IMG/VR virus record: IMGVR_UViG_3300037541_001043
Span: 1-20,852 of that record
Length of the DNA: 20,852 nucleotides
From: a virus
Strand: one strand, 5' to 3'
Shown: positions 12,688-19,265 of the stretch, in pieces
Layout of the letters: each line of letters opens with the position of its first letter
Numbering within the stretch: the first letter of the stretch is position 1
The notes under the pieces: model-generated
The model's database searches: none
What the model was told of the DNA's origin: nothing
Seen by the model: only the letters and a program-made list of their open reading frames with translations
Program-made: the position numbers and the translations under genes

Positions 12688-12900
12688 ATGTTTAACAACA
12701 ATCAAATTCAAAAATTAGAAATAGACCAAGAGAAGAAAAAACTTTATGTCTATTACGTTCAGGACAACTCACATTTAATGAGCAATCCTCCACCACCTCC
12801 AAGTTATTACAGAGAGGTTTATTCTTTCGATAATTTAGAATTTATTGAAAAGGAATACGCAAAAGTAGAACGTAGTTTTGAAAAAGTAACGTGGTCATAG
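12688..12900 (+). CDS. Small AT-rich hypothetical protein (70 aa), cassette-like
   Basis: An in-frame GTG at 12658 would start inside the inverted repeat, so ATG 12688 (MFNNNQIQKLEIDQEKKKLY) is chosen. The product has a beta-hairpin-like front (KLYVYYVQDN), a PPPPPSYYREVY turn and a helical end. Its form resembles KTSC-type or other short domains of about 60 residues found in mobile cassettes, but no family is firmly recognised. It is isolated, AT-rich and flanked by GTTAGTGGC (12654-12662) on the left and the near-inverted GTCACTAAC (12905-12913) on the right, consistent with one integron-type cassette. Confidence 0.6.
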   Translation: MFNNNQIQKLEIDQEKKKLYVYYVQDNSHLMSNPPPPPSYYREVYSFDNLEFIEKEYAKVERSFEKVTWS

Positions 12901-12937
12901 CCTTGTCACTAACTTGGGGATTGGAGAAGTTTTAATA

Positions 12938-12967
12938 AAAAAGCCCGGTACGTTTACCGGGCTTTTT
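12938..12967. terminator. Bidirectional intrinsic terminator before the late genes
   Basis: AAAAAGCCCGGTA (12938-12950) and TACCGGGCTTTTT (12955-12967) form a perfect 13-bp stem with a CGTT loop and T/A runs on both sides. It closes the early/cassette region on the plus strand and isolates the structural operon, which must then have its own promoter between 12968 and 13129. Confidence 0.9.
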
Positions 12968-13052
12968 CACTTTTAATTACTTAAACCAAAACGAAAATTA
13001 TAACATAACAAATGTGTGCATTCTTCTTTGATAAAGAATAGACCTGATAAAA

Positions 13053-13093
13053 AAAGGTAGAATTTCTACCTACAGAAAGGTAGAATTTCTACC
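13053..13093 (+). repeat. Duplicated 18-bp block containing a 15-bp palindrome
   Basis: AAAGGTAGAATTTCTACC occurs twice (13053-13070 and 13076-13093), 23 bp start to start with a 5-base spacer. Each copy contains GGTAGAA-T-TTCTACC, a perfect 7-bp inverted repeat around one base. The pair lies 37 bp before the portal start, in the intergenic segment that must hold the late promoter, so it is a likely operator for a late-gene regulator. No convincing TAnnTTTG box with correct spacing was found next to it. Confidence 0.8.
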
Positions 13094-13129
13094 CCTGTTT
13101 AGCTTTTTTGAAGTATACTATTGTGCCCG

Positions 13130-14428
13130 ATGAACTCTGTTACTCATGATCAAAAGGGCACAGGACTGTTGGGGAAATTCGCCAACAGTCTTCGCTCTTT
13201 TGGGTTTATTGGTGGCGGCAATACTGGAGTACAAGAACGTGCAAACGATCCGGCCGAAAAGATTCTAAGACTTCAGGCAGGCGTAGGAGCGACAGTTACA
13301 AGTCCGTATATGAGCGATGCAACATCGCTTCAAATAGCAACCTTTTTTGCGTGTGTAAGAAAGCTTTCACAGGGTATCGCCTCACTTCCATTGGAGGTTT
13401 ATAAGACTACAGAAGTAAGTGGCAAACCAAATACAGCGGTAGATTATAAGCACCCTGCCTATTGGCTTGTGCACGAGAATCCAAACACAAGGGATACAGC
13501 AGTAGAGATGTTTGAGTATGCGTTGGCCAATGCCTTTATACGTGGGATTGGTCACATTCTCATAAAGCGCAATCCCTTTAACAACGATCCAATAGAGCTC
13601 TGGCCTTTGTCGGGAAAAAACGTAGAAGAGATATCTATGGATGAGGGTATGGGTCGTGCTTACAAAGTGAAAGGTGTTGGCATGGTTCCACAAGACGATA
13701 TGATTGTGCTTCGAAACTTCATTAGCACAAACCCAGTACGTGAGTTCAATCGCGTTACCGGATTAGCCTTTACTGCCGATGAGTACGCTGCACGTTACTT
13801 CAGTTCTTCCGGATCTATTGCAGGTGTAATAGAGTCTCCAAATGAACTTAGCCAGAAGGCTAAAGAAAATGTGCGAGAGGGATGGAATGGCGGAGCGGAA
13901 AGTGGTCACAAAGTTAGATTGCTCGAGTATGGTTTGAAGTTTACCAAGCTAACTTCCAACCCAGACGAATCTCAATTGGTAGAAGCTCGCACCTTCAACG
14001 GCGAAGAGATCTGCCGCATTTTCGATGTCCATCCTTCTATGGTTGGATACAAGTCGGATAGCAAATACAATTCGGTGGAAGCCCAAAACGTGGCATTCCT
14101 TCAACATACACTCATGCCTCACATCAAAAGGTTTGAGCAGCAATTGAACAAGCGATTACTCCGAAGCAATGAGGTTTCTACCCATGCATTTAAGTGGAAT
14201 GTAAAGGGATTGCTTCGAGGCGATATCAAAACTCAGGGAGAGTATTACGATAAGTTAATTGCTAAGGGTGTGCTTTCCATCAACGAAGTACGATCGCTTG
14301 AAAATATGAATCCGGTAGAGGGTGGAGATGCCCGCTTAGTGCAGGTGAATCAGATACCACTGGAGCACATGGATGAATACGGTAAAAAAATAAGTGCAGA
14401 GGGCACTGTAAATACAAACGCTCAATGA
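13130..14428 (+). CDS. Phage portal protein (HK97 family)
   Basis: A 432-residue portal that forms the dodecameric ring at the head vertex through which DNA enters and leaves. The frame opens at TTG 13121, but ATG 13130 is a normal start. Family features: an early VTSPYMSDATSLQIATFFAC segment (the S-x-x-x-A-x-x-x-S-x-V-x-A-C-(V/I) motif), IASLPLEVYK, HPAYWLVHENPN (the typical H-P-x-x-x-L-L-x-x-x-P-N), LWPLSGKNV, and a C-terminal half with ICRIFDVHPSMVGY and YNSVEAQNVAFLQHTLMPHI. Full length. First gene of the late operon; overlaps the protease gene by 4 bp. The terminase gene normally found before it is absent here. Confidence 0.96.
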   Translation: MNSVTHDQKGTGLLGKFANSLRSFGFIGGGNTGVQERANDPAEKILRLQAGVGATVTSPYMSDATSLQIATFFACVRKLSQGIASLPLEVYKTTEVSGKPNTAVDYKHPAYWLVHENPNTRDTAVEMFEYALANAFIRGIGHILIKRNPFNNDPIELWPLSGKNVEEISMDEGMGRAYKVKGVGMVPQDDMIVLRNFISTNPVREFNRVTGLAFTADEYAARYFSSSGSIAGVIESPNELSQKAKENVREGWNGGAESGHKVRLLEYGLKFTKLTSNPDESQLVEARTFNGEEICRIFDVHPSMVGYKSDSKYNSVEAQNVAFLQHTLMPHIKRFEQQLNKRLLRSNEVSTHAFKWNVKGLLRGDIKTQGEYYDKLIAKGVLSINEVRSLENMNPVEGGDARLVQVNQIPLEHMDEYGKKISAEGTVNTNAQ

Positions 14429-15069
14429 AAGTTGAAGAAAGAAAAGTAGGTGCTGCCGAAAGAAGATTTTTTTCCGCACCCATAACAACAGTGAAAAGAG
14501 CTGCTGATGATGTGGAGAATCCGGAGATGGTTATCGGCGGGGTATCTGCACGTATGGAGTCTCGCACACTTCTTTATGAGTGGGATGAGTACAAGGTATT
14601 CGAAGAAATTGCACCAGGCGCATTTGATGATGTGCTCAATAACGATTGCCGCTGCTTGTTTAATCACAACTCGAGCAACGTTCTTGGAAGAACCACCAAC
14701 GAAACTCTGAAGCTTCAGGTAGTAGATAATGAACTTCGCTTCGAATCGGTTTTGCCAAATACGCAAACCGCTCGCGATGTATACGAGCTTGTATCTCGTG
14801 GCGATGTAAATCAGTGCAGCTTCCAGTTTACCATCGAAACCGAAGATCGATTGGAGATAAGCCCGAAAGAAGTGGTTTATCGCATTACCAAAATTAAACA
14901 ATTGTATGACGTAGGACCGGTAACGTTTCCTGCATATCAAGATACTACCGTGTCTGCCCGGGACATTGAAAAGATTAAAGAGGAACTCATGAATCGCGAT
15001 CATGCTCCTGTAGAAAAAAACAAGAAGTGGAAAAACTTCCTGCGATTGGCAAACACAACACAACAATAA
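14425..15069 (+). CDS. HK97-type prohead protease (S78 family)
   Basis: Cleaves the capsid delta-domain and scaffold during head maturation. 214 residues, usual for the family. The catalytic His is in LFNHNSSNVLGRT (H81), the Ser in RGDVNQCSFQF (S132, the G-x-(V/I)-x-x-(M/C)-S-F-x-F motif), and the later D-V-G-P-V-T-F-P-A-Y-Q-D-T segment (162-173) is the typical family ending. E59-Y/F and APGAFDD at 63-69 complete the fold. It overlaps the portal gene by 4 bp and lies 15 bp before the capsid gene. The C-terminal basic tail beyond residue 185 may act in self-cleavage. Confidence 0.95.
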   Translation: MKVEERKVGAAERRFFSAPITTVKRAADDVENPEMVIGGVSARMESRTLLYEWDEYKVFEEIAPGAFDDVLNNDCRCLFNHNSSNVLGRTTNETLKLQVVDNELRFESVLPNTQTARDVYELVSRGDVNQCSFQFTIETEDRLEISPKEVVYRITKIKQLYDVGPVTFPAYQDTTVSARDIEKIKEELMNRDHAPVEKNKKWKNFLRLANTTQQ

Positions 15070-15084
15070 AACAATTCAAACAAG

Positions 15085-16410
15085 ATGAAAGATCTTAAAC
15101 AACTCCGCGAAAAGCGCGGTCAACTTGCGGAAGAGATGAAAAATCTCCTTACGCTATCGGAATCCGAAAAACGTGATTTCACAGAGGCAGAGGAAACTCG
15201 TGCCGCTGCAATTGAAAGTGAAATGGAACAGCTCAATAAAGAGATTGTTGCAGCAGAGAAGCGTCAGGAACGTCAGCTCATTGCTGCTGCCGGCTCTCAG
15301 TCTCCAAACAATGGAATGAGCCAAAAAGAAAATCGTGATATCAGCAAATACGATTACATGAAAGTGCTTCGTATGTCTGATGTTTCAGCAAATGTGAAGC
15401 GTGAAGGTTTGGAGTACGAGTTGCACCAAGAGGCTCTTATTCAAGGTCGCGAGGCCGGAGTAGAGTACAACGGTTCAGGTATCATCATTCCATCGCACTT
15501 TATCCGCATGGGTCGCGATGTACAAAAGCGTGCTCACACATGGGGTACTGATTCTGAAGGTGGTTTCACTGTGGCTACCGAAAAAATGGATATCATTCCA
15601 TACCTGAATGTGCAGCCGGTAGTTGGTCAGCTTGGAGCTACCACCATGGCAAACTTGAGCGGAAAGGTTTCTTTCCCACGCAATTCTAACGCCATCACCA
15701 TGGGTTGGAAAACGGAAGGATCTGCGTCTGATGAAAAAAGCTTAACTTTTGACGAGGTGACTCTTACAGCAAAGGAACTCACCGGGCATGGCGTGCTTTC
15801 AAACAGCTTGCTTCGTCAGTCTACCAACATGTCTTCCTTTGTTCAGCAAACATTCCAAAATGCCATTGCAATTGCACTGGATGCTGCAGCAATCAACGGA
15901 TCAGGATCTGCAGGTCAGCCAACCGGTATTTTGAATACTTCGGGAATTGGATCTGTGGTTGGTGGTACCAATGGTGCTGTTCCAGATTGGACTGATGTGG
16001 TAGACCTTTTGAAAGAAGTGGAAATTGATAATGCGCTGTTGGAAAACTTGCACTACTTGTCTACTCCACAGATCAAAGCATTGTTCAGTAGAACTGGTAA
16101 GCAATCATCCGGAGTGGAGGGTAACTTTATCATGACCAACCCGAAAGAGTTGAACGGATATCCATTTACCGCAAGCAACAACGTTCCTTCAACATTGACT
16201 AAGGGAACTTCTTCCGGTAATTGTCACGCCATCATTTTCGGAAACTTTGCCGAGTTGATGATCGGTACTTGGGGTGGTGTTGAGATCATGGTGAACCCAT
16301 ACTCGCTTGACACAACTCGTCAGACACGTATTACCGTGAGTTTGTTTGCAGATATTGCTGTGCGTCATGCTCAGTCTTTTGCCGCAATGAAAGATGCTCT
16401 GCTTTCTTAA
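15085..16410 (+). CDS. Major capsid protein (HK97 gp5 family)
   Basis: 441 residues. The N-terminal 65 residues are a charged coiled coil (MKDLKQLREKRGQLAEEMKN then ETRAAAIESEMEQLNKEIVA), the delta/scaffold domain the adjacent protease would remove. The shell domain begins around residue 150 (TWGTDSEGGFTVATEKMDII, like the G-G-(Y/F)-x-V-P-x-x-x motif), continues through VSFPRNSNAITMGWKTEG and SASDEKSLTFDEVTLTAKEL, and ends with the beta-strand region GVEIMVNPYSLDTTRQTRIT. The cross-linking Lys/Asn pair of HK97 itself cannot be judged by eye. Followed by a strong intercistronic hairpin. Confidence 0.96.
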   Translation: MKDLKQLREKRGQLAEEMKNLLTLSESEKRDFTEAEETRAAAIESEMEQLNKEIVAAEKRQERQLIAAAGSQSPNNGMSQKENRDISKYDYMKVLRMSDVSANVKREGLEYELHQEALIQGREAGVEYNGSGIIIPSHFIRMGRDVQKRAHTWGTDSEGGFTVATEKMDIIPYLNVQPVVGQLGATTMANLSGKVSFPRNSNAITMGWKTEGSASDEKSLTFDEVTLTAKELTGHGVLSNSLLRQSTNMSSFVQQTFQNAIAIALDAAAINGSGSAGQPTGILNTSGIGSVVGGTNGAVPDWTDVVDLLKEVEIDNALLENLHYLSTPQIKALFSRTGKQSSGVEGNFIMTNPKELNGYPFTASNNVPSTLTKGTSSGNCHAIIFGNFAELMIGTWGGVEIMVNPYSLDTTRQTRITVSLFADIAVRHAQSFAAMKDALLS

Positions 16411-16436
16411 AAGCTGAACTATTCAATAAACCATAC

Positions 16437-16462
16437 ATCCCCGCCGCTTAGAAGGCGGGGAT
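16437..16462. repeat. Intercistronic hairpin after the capsid gene
   Basis: ATCCCCGCC (16437-16445) and GGCGGGGAT (16454-16462) pair perfectly around an 8-base loop, 26 bp after the capsid stop. No U-run follows, so it is unlikely to be a full terminator. A stem at this point could protect the capsid message 3' end or lower expression of downstream connector genes. Confidence 0.75.
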
Positions 16463-16477
16463 AATACCATAAATAAA

Positions 16478-16678
16478 ATGGGAAAGAAAAAAGAATCCAA
16501 TGAGGAACTGCAGACCAAAATTGTAAAATTCTTGCGTCCTGCTGCAGGTGAACCATGGTTTTTGGCATACTCTGAAGGAGATGTAGTTACGCTCGAAGCT
16601 AAAACAGCCGATGAGCTTATTGAAAACAAAATCGCGGTTTTGTTTGAGCAAGAAGCACCTGAAAAAACCGAAGAGTAA
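16478..16678 (+). CDS. Small acidic protein after the capsid gene (66 aa)
   Basis: Begins MGKKKESNEELQTKIVKFLR and ends EQEAPEKTEE. The core GEPWFLAYSEGDVVTLEAKTADELIENKIAV splits into a short beta-hairpin and a helix (A-D-E-L-I-E). Small proteins of this size between capsid and connector genes are common in Bacteroidetes phages, and their role (head decoration or assembly) is unproven. It starts 15 bp after the hairpin and lies 3 bp before the connector gene. Confidence 0.7.
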   Translation: MGKKKESNEELQTKIVKFLRPAAGEPWFLAYSEGDVVTLEAKTADELIENKIAVLFEQEAPEKTEE

Positions 16679-16681
16679 TCG

Positions 16682-17260
16682 ATGGTTATTACCCGCACAA
16701 CCCTGCCTACCGATACGACTATCATCTCGTTGAGTGATGCGAAGGCTCATCTTCGCGTCACTCATTCGGATGATGATGATTATATCACTGCGCTTATAAC
16801 TGCTGCACGCGAGTGGGTTGAGAATTATTGTAAGTGCTGGGTAGGTGATTCGGCAGGTAAGTTGAAGTTGGATACGTGGCCGGATGGTCCTTACTTGCAC
16901 ATGCCGCTTCATCCGTTGGTATCTGTACAAAGTGTCAAATACTTTAATGAAGCCGGCACCGAGATTACCATGACGGTTACTACCGATTATCGGGTAGATG
17001 TAGATAGTGTTCCACCAAGAATTTATTTTGAAAACATTTACTCTACTAATGATGGTCCAAACGTGATAGTGATTGACTTCACTGCGGGTATTGCGGAAGC
17101 TTCTGTTCCAAAAAGTATCATCTATGCCATGAAAATTCTTATTGCAGATATGTACGAGAATCGTCAATCATCAGTAGTCGGTACTATCACTTCGCCATCA
17201 CGATCAGTTGCTACCGTGCAGTCATTACTAAGTGCTTTTGTTCTTATAATGCCTGACTAA
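16682..17260 (+). CDS. Head-tail connector (gp6-like, Phage_connect_1)
   Basis: 192 residues. The N-terminal helical part ISLSDAKAHLRVTHSDDDDY then ITALITAAREWVENYC is the classical gp6/gp15 connector signature: L-x-x-(A/V)-K-x-x-L-R-(V/I)-x-x-(D)-x-D-x-x-(I/L)-x-x-x-(I/L)-x-x-A-x-x-x-(I/V)-E. A beta-rich middle and a C-terminal helical region (PKSIIYAMKILIADMYENR) follow, the last also typical. It builds the ring under the portal. Order portal-protease-capsid-connector is the standard HK97-like one. Confidence 0.9.
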   Translation: MVITRTTLPTDTTIISLSDAKAHLRVTHSDDDDYITALITAAREWVENYCKCWVGDSAGKLKLDTWPDGPYLHMPLHPLVSVQSVKYFNEAGTEITMTVTTDYRVDVDSVPPRIYFENIYSTNDGPNVIVIDFTAGIAEASVPKSIIYAMKILIADMYENRQSSVVGTITSPSRSVATVQSLLSAFVLIMPD

Positions 17261-17264
17261 TGCG

Positions 17265-17594
17265 ATGCAAAACTTTCAAGGATACGATACCAAGATAGTG
17301 GTGCAAGTTCAATCGGAGAGCTCGAGAACTGCCGCCAATGAACCGCAATATACATGGGCTACACATGCTACTTTATGGGGTCGAAGAAGGTACAGGGCTC
17401 TTGGTGAAAGTGATCGCATGGAACAGCTTGCCTCCACGCAAGAGGTGATGTTCAACACAAGATATACGGCAGGCATTACAACCGTGATGAGAATACTTGT
17501 TGAGTCGGAGTACTACCAAATAACCAAGGTAGAACCCATGGGAAGGAAAGAGTCATTAGTAATAACAGCTATCAAAAAAGACGCATGGACTTAG
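17265..17594 (+). CDS. Head closure / head-tail joining protein (SPP1 gp16-like)
   Basis: 109 residues with the phage head-tail joining pattern: an N-terminal V(V)QVQSES strand, ATLWGRRRYRALGESDRMEQ (the W-A-x-(V/I)-x-x-x-(S/G)-(G/A)-x-E typical turn-helix), EVMFNTRYTAG with the conserved R-(Y/F), and a C-terminal YYQITKVEPMGRKESLVITA (the (Y)-x-(I)-x-x-V-x-x-x-x-x-R-x-x-x-(L)-x-(I)-x-(A) end). It seals the connector after packaging. It starts 4 bp after the connector gene and overlaps the next gene by 10 bp. Confidence 0.88.
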   Translation: MQNFQGYDTKIVVQVQSESSRTAANEPQYTWATHATLWGRRRYRALGESDRMEQLASTQEVMFNTRYTAGITTVMRILVESEYYQITKVEPMGRKESLVITAIKKDAWT

Positions 17595-18040
17595 TAATTC
17601 AGCACGAAAGATTTCTTCTGATGCCAGACTATACTTTGTCTATGGTGGACTATGGTGGAAAGTTTCCACTCTTCTGTTTGGAAGATCAGTATCAGGATGT
17701 AAAGGTGAAAGGTGAAACTTGTTTTGCCGAGGGCTTGTATCCGCTTGTGATCAATCGCACCCAAACTCCACTTACTAAAAAGTACCAGGCGAAATATCCT
17801 TGGTTTAAATTTTTTATTGAGATTGATGGTATACCAAACTTCGATAAGGTTTATCCCCACATCGGCAACGATGATGAAGATACGGCAGGTTGCCCATTGC
17901 TCGGGTTGTCCAGCGAAATAGTCAACCCAAATGGATGGGTAGCACAAAGCACCGGTGCCTTTCGGATGTTTTACCAAGCGATATATCCAATGCTTGAATC
18001 GGGAAAAAAAGTAATGTGGAAAACTAAATTATTGAAGTAA
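17585..18040 (+). CDS. DUF5675 protein (possible cell-wall-active/lysis protein)
   Basis: 151 residues. The N-terminus PDYTLSMVDYGGKFPLFCLEDQ has the T-x-G-x-L-x-x-x-x-x-F-(C/T)-L-E-D opening of DUF5675, KVKGETCFAEGLYPL is the K-(V)-x-G-x-T-x-(I/F)-P-x-G-x-Y element, and PHIGNDDEDTAGCPLLG (91-107: H92, G94, N95, D99, T100, C103) is the IH-x-G-N-x-x-x-D-T-x-G-C signature. That His/Gly-Cys arrangement resembles the L,D-transpeptidase/YkuD active site, so a peptidoglycan role is plausible but not established. It directly precedes a holin-like gene, overlapping by one base. ATG 17585 is used; M13 (17621) is an alternative. Confidence 0.85.
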   Translation: MDLVIQHERFLLMPDYTLSMVDYGGKFPLFCLEDQYQDVKVKGETCFAEGLYPLVINRTQTPLTKKYQAKYPWFKFFIEIDGIPNFDKVYPHIGNDDEDTAGCPLLGLSSEIVNPNGWVAQSTGAFRMFYQAIYPMLESGKKVMWKTKLLK

Positions 18041-18645
18041 TGGACAAGCGCACTAAAAAACCATTCAGCGAAACTACTGCCGGTAAAATCTTTCAGAAGG
18101 TTGGGGGCTTGCTTCCTGATCTTGCCAAGGATCTTATACCCGGTAAGCTCGATGATTTTGTTATTGATAATCTATTTAACAAAGTAGATAAGGCTGCGGC
18201 GGCTGATCCAAATAATCCGGAGCTTCAAAAGTTTGCACACGAATTAAAATTGGCAGAGCAGGAGCTTCGCCGCCAAGCACAGGAGCAATTGCATCAGCGT
18301 GAAATGGAAGCAATGCGCCAAGAAACGGAAGTCATTATTGCCGAAATAACCGACACTCAAAATGCACGATCTCGTGAGATTGAGTTCATGAAAAATAACG
18401 GTGGCAAACGTGATTGGATGATGGGTTGGGTAGGCATCACAGTTATGGTTGCATTCATTGCTTCCATTGTGTTGCTATCGTTTTGGGAAGTTCCCGAGAC
18501 TAATAAAGATATTCTTTACTCCATGGTTGGAAGCCTTGGAACATTAGTAGTAATCGTGGTAGGCTACTACTATGGAAGTAGTAAGGGTAGTAAAACAAAA
18601 GATCAGGCATTGATTCAAAAAAATAATGGCTCTCAGGCGGTGTAG
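18040..18645 (+). CDS. Holin-like membrane protein with coiled coil (3TM-holin type)
   Basis: 201 residues. A charged helical region with strong coiled-coil character (about residues 60-120: EQELRRQAQEQLHQREMEAM, then RQETEVIIAE) precedes two C-terminal TM helices (126-148 MMGWVGITVMVAFIASIVLL and 158-178 SMVGSLGTLVVIVVGYYYGS). The end GSSKGSKTKDQ is typical of phage holins of the GTA-holin/3TM group. The gene starts in the stop of the DUF5675 gene (TAATGG), so the two are probably a lysis pair. Other readings, such as a membrane-anchored structural protein, are possible. Its 3' end overlaps the 5' part of a tRNA-like sequence. Confidence 0.75.
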   Translation: MDKRTKKPFSETTAGKIFQKVGGLLPDLAKDLIPGKLDDFVIDNLFNKVDKAAAADPNNPELQKFAHELKLAEQELRRQAQEQLHQREMEAMRQETEVIIAEITDTQNARSREIEFMKNNGGKRDWMMGWVGITVMVAFIASIVLLSFWEVPETNKDILYSMVGSLGTLVVIVVGYYYGSSKGSKTKDQALIQKNNGSQAV

Positions 18646-18727
18646 CTGTACGCCGCTAATTGGCATCGAAGGACCGATCCGGGTGGTAGGACCTGAAGAG
18701 CGAGGTTCGAATCCTCGGTGAGCCGCA
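18628..18727 (+). other. tRNA-like sequence with intact T-arm, degenerate overall
   Basis: CGAGG-TTCGAAT-CCTCG (18701-18717) is a perfect tRNA T-arm, followed by GTGAGCC (18718-18724) and GCA. GGCTCTC at 18628-18634 can pair with GTGAGCC in 6 of 7 positions, GCGG/CCGC after it can form a D-stem, and an ATCCGGG stretch (18678-18684) looks like an anticodon loop with a CCG triplet. The middle (about 97 bases in total) does not fold to a normal cloverleaf, so this is a decayed or rearranged tRNA, or a captured tRNA 3' end. It fills the only gap in the head-tail gene cluster. Confidence 0.4.
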
Positions 18728-18746
18728 TGTAAAGTTTTAATTTGAA

Positions 18747-19265
18747 ATGAAAGCAGAAGTACAACTTGTAGGATTTGAAGAGGCTAAAGAGCTATTCCGG
18801 AAACTTCCGGAGGCTGTTAGCAAGAACATTCTGCGGGGTGCCCAGCGCAATGTACTTAAGCCTGTGTTAAATGATATGCGCAACCTAGCGAAGATTCGGA
18901 CCGATGTGAAGTCGGGAAGATACCTACGCAGCATTGATTTTAAAGCGCTGAAAGCATTGAACACTACTGTAGCGAGTTTAGTGGGTTATCGCTATGGCAC
19001 GCTGGGTGCTCCGCATGCTCATCTAGTAGAGGCAGGAACCAAGCAGCGTAGGTTAAAGAAGCCTCGCGTGCTGACTTTCGTTTTGCCATCCGGCGAATCT
19101 GTAACCGCTCGCGTAACCAATACGGGTGTGATGCCTGCTTATGAGGTAATGAATGACGCGATCAATCTAAATAGAGCTGAGGTAGAAAAGAATTTTCCGG
19201 CAGAAGTGGGTAGGTCCATTGATCGGGTTGCAAAAAAATACGCAAAAAAATACGGCAACTTATGA
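18747..19265 (+). CDS. HK97 gp10-like head-tail protein
   Basis: 172 residues. Begins MKAEVQLVGFEEAKELFRKL, typical of the family (V-x-G-x-x-E-(A/L)-x-x-x-(L/F)-x-x-L-P), and contains KSGRYLRSIDFKAL (the G-x-L-x-x-S-I element) and APHAHLVEAGT (88-98, the (Y/P)-H-A-x-(L)-V-E-x-G-T motif). The C-terminus is basic and helical. In siphophages this protein joins the tail to the head or completes the tail end. It starts 102 bp after the holin-like gene with the tRNA-like sequence in between, and overlaps the next gene by 4 bp. Confidence 0.9.
   Translation: MKAEVQLVGFEEAKELFRKLPEAVSKNILRGAQRNVLKPVLNDMRNLAKIRTDVKSGRYLRSIDFKALKALNTTVASLVGYRYGTLGAPHAHLVEAGTKQRRLKKPRVLTFVLPSGESVTARVTNTGVMPAYEVMNDAINLNRAEVEKNFPAEVGRSIDRVAKKYAKKYGNL

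Noticed and set aside
13053-13093. CRISPR-like array
   Set aside because: There are only two copies with a 5-base spacer and no cas genes; the palindromes fit operators.
14422-15066. Antisense open frame of 214 codons spanning the whole protease gene
   Set aside because: It mirrors the protease gene exactly, has no RBS or neighbours, and encodes an implausible Cys/Phe/Tyr-rich protein; the sense strand carries an intact catalytic protease.
16448-17167. Antisense open frame of 239 codons
   Set aside because: It covers two well-supported plus-strand genes (post-capsid protein and connector) and its product is low-quality (Ile/Arg/His-rich with no domain).
18628-18727. Functional tRNA-Arg(CCG) gene
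   Set aside because: The T-arm is intact, but the anticodon stem is poor and extra bases lie between the D-like and anticodon-like parts, so I list it as a tRNA-like element only.
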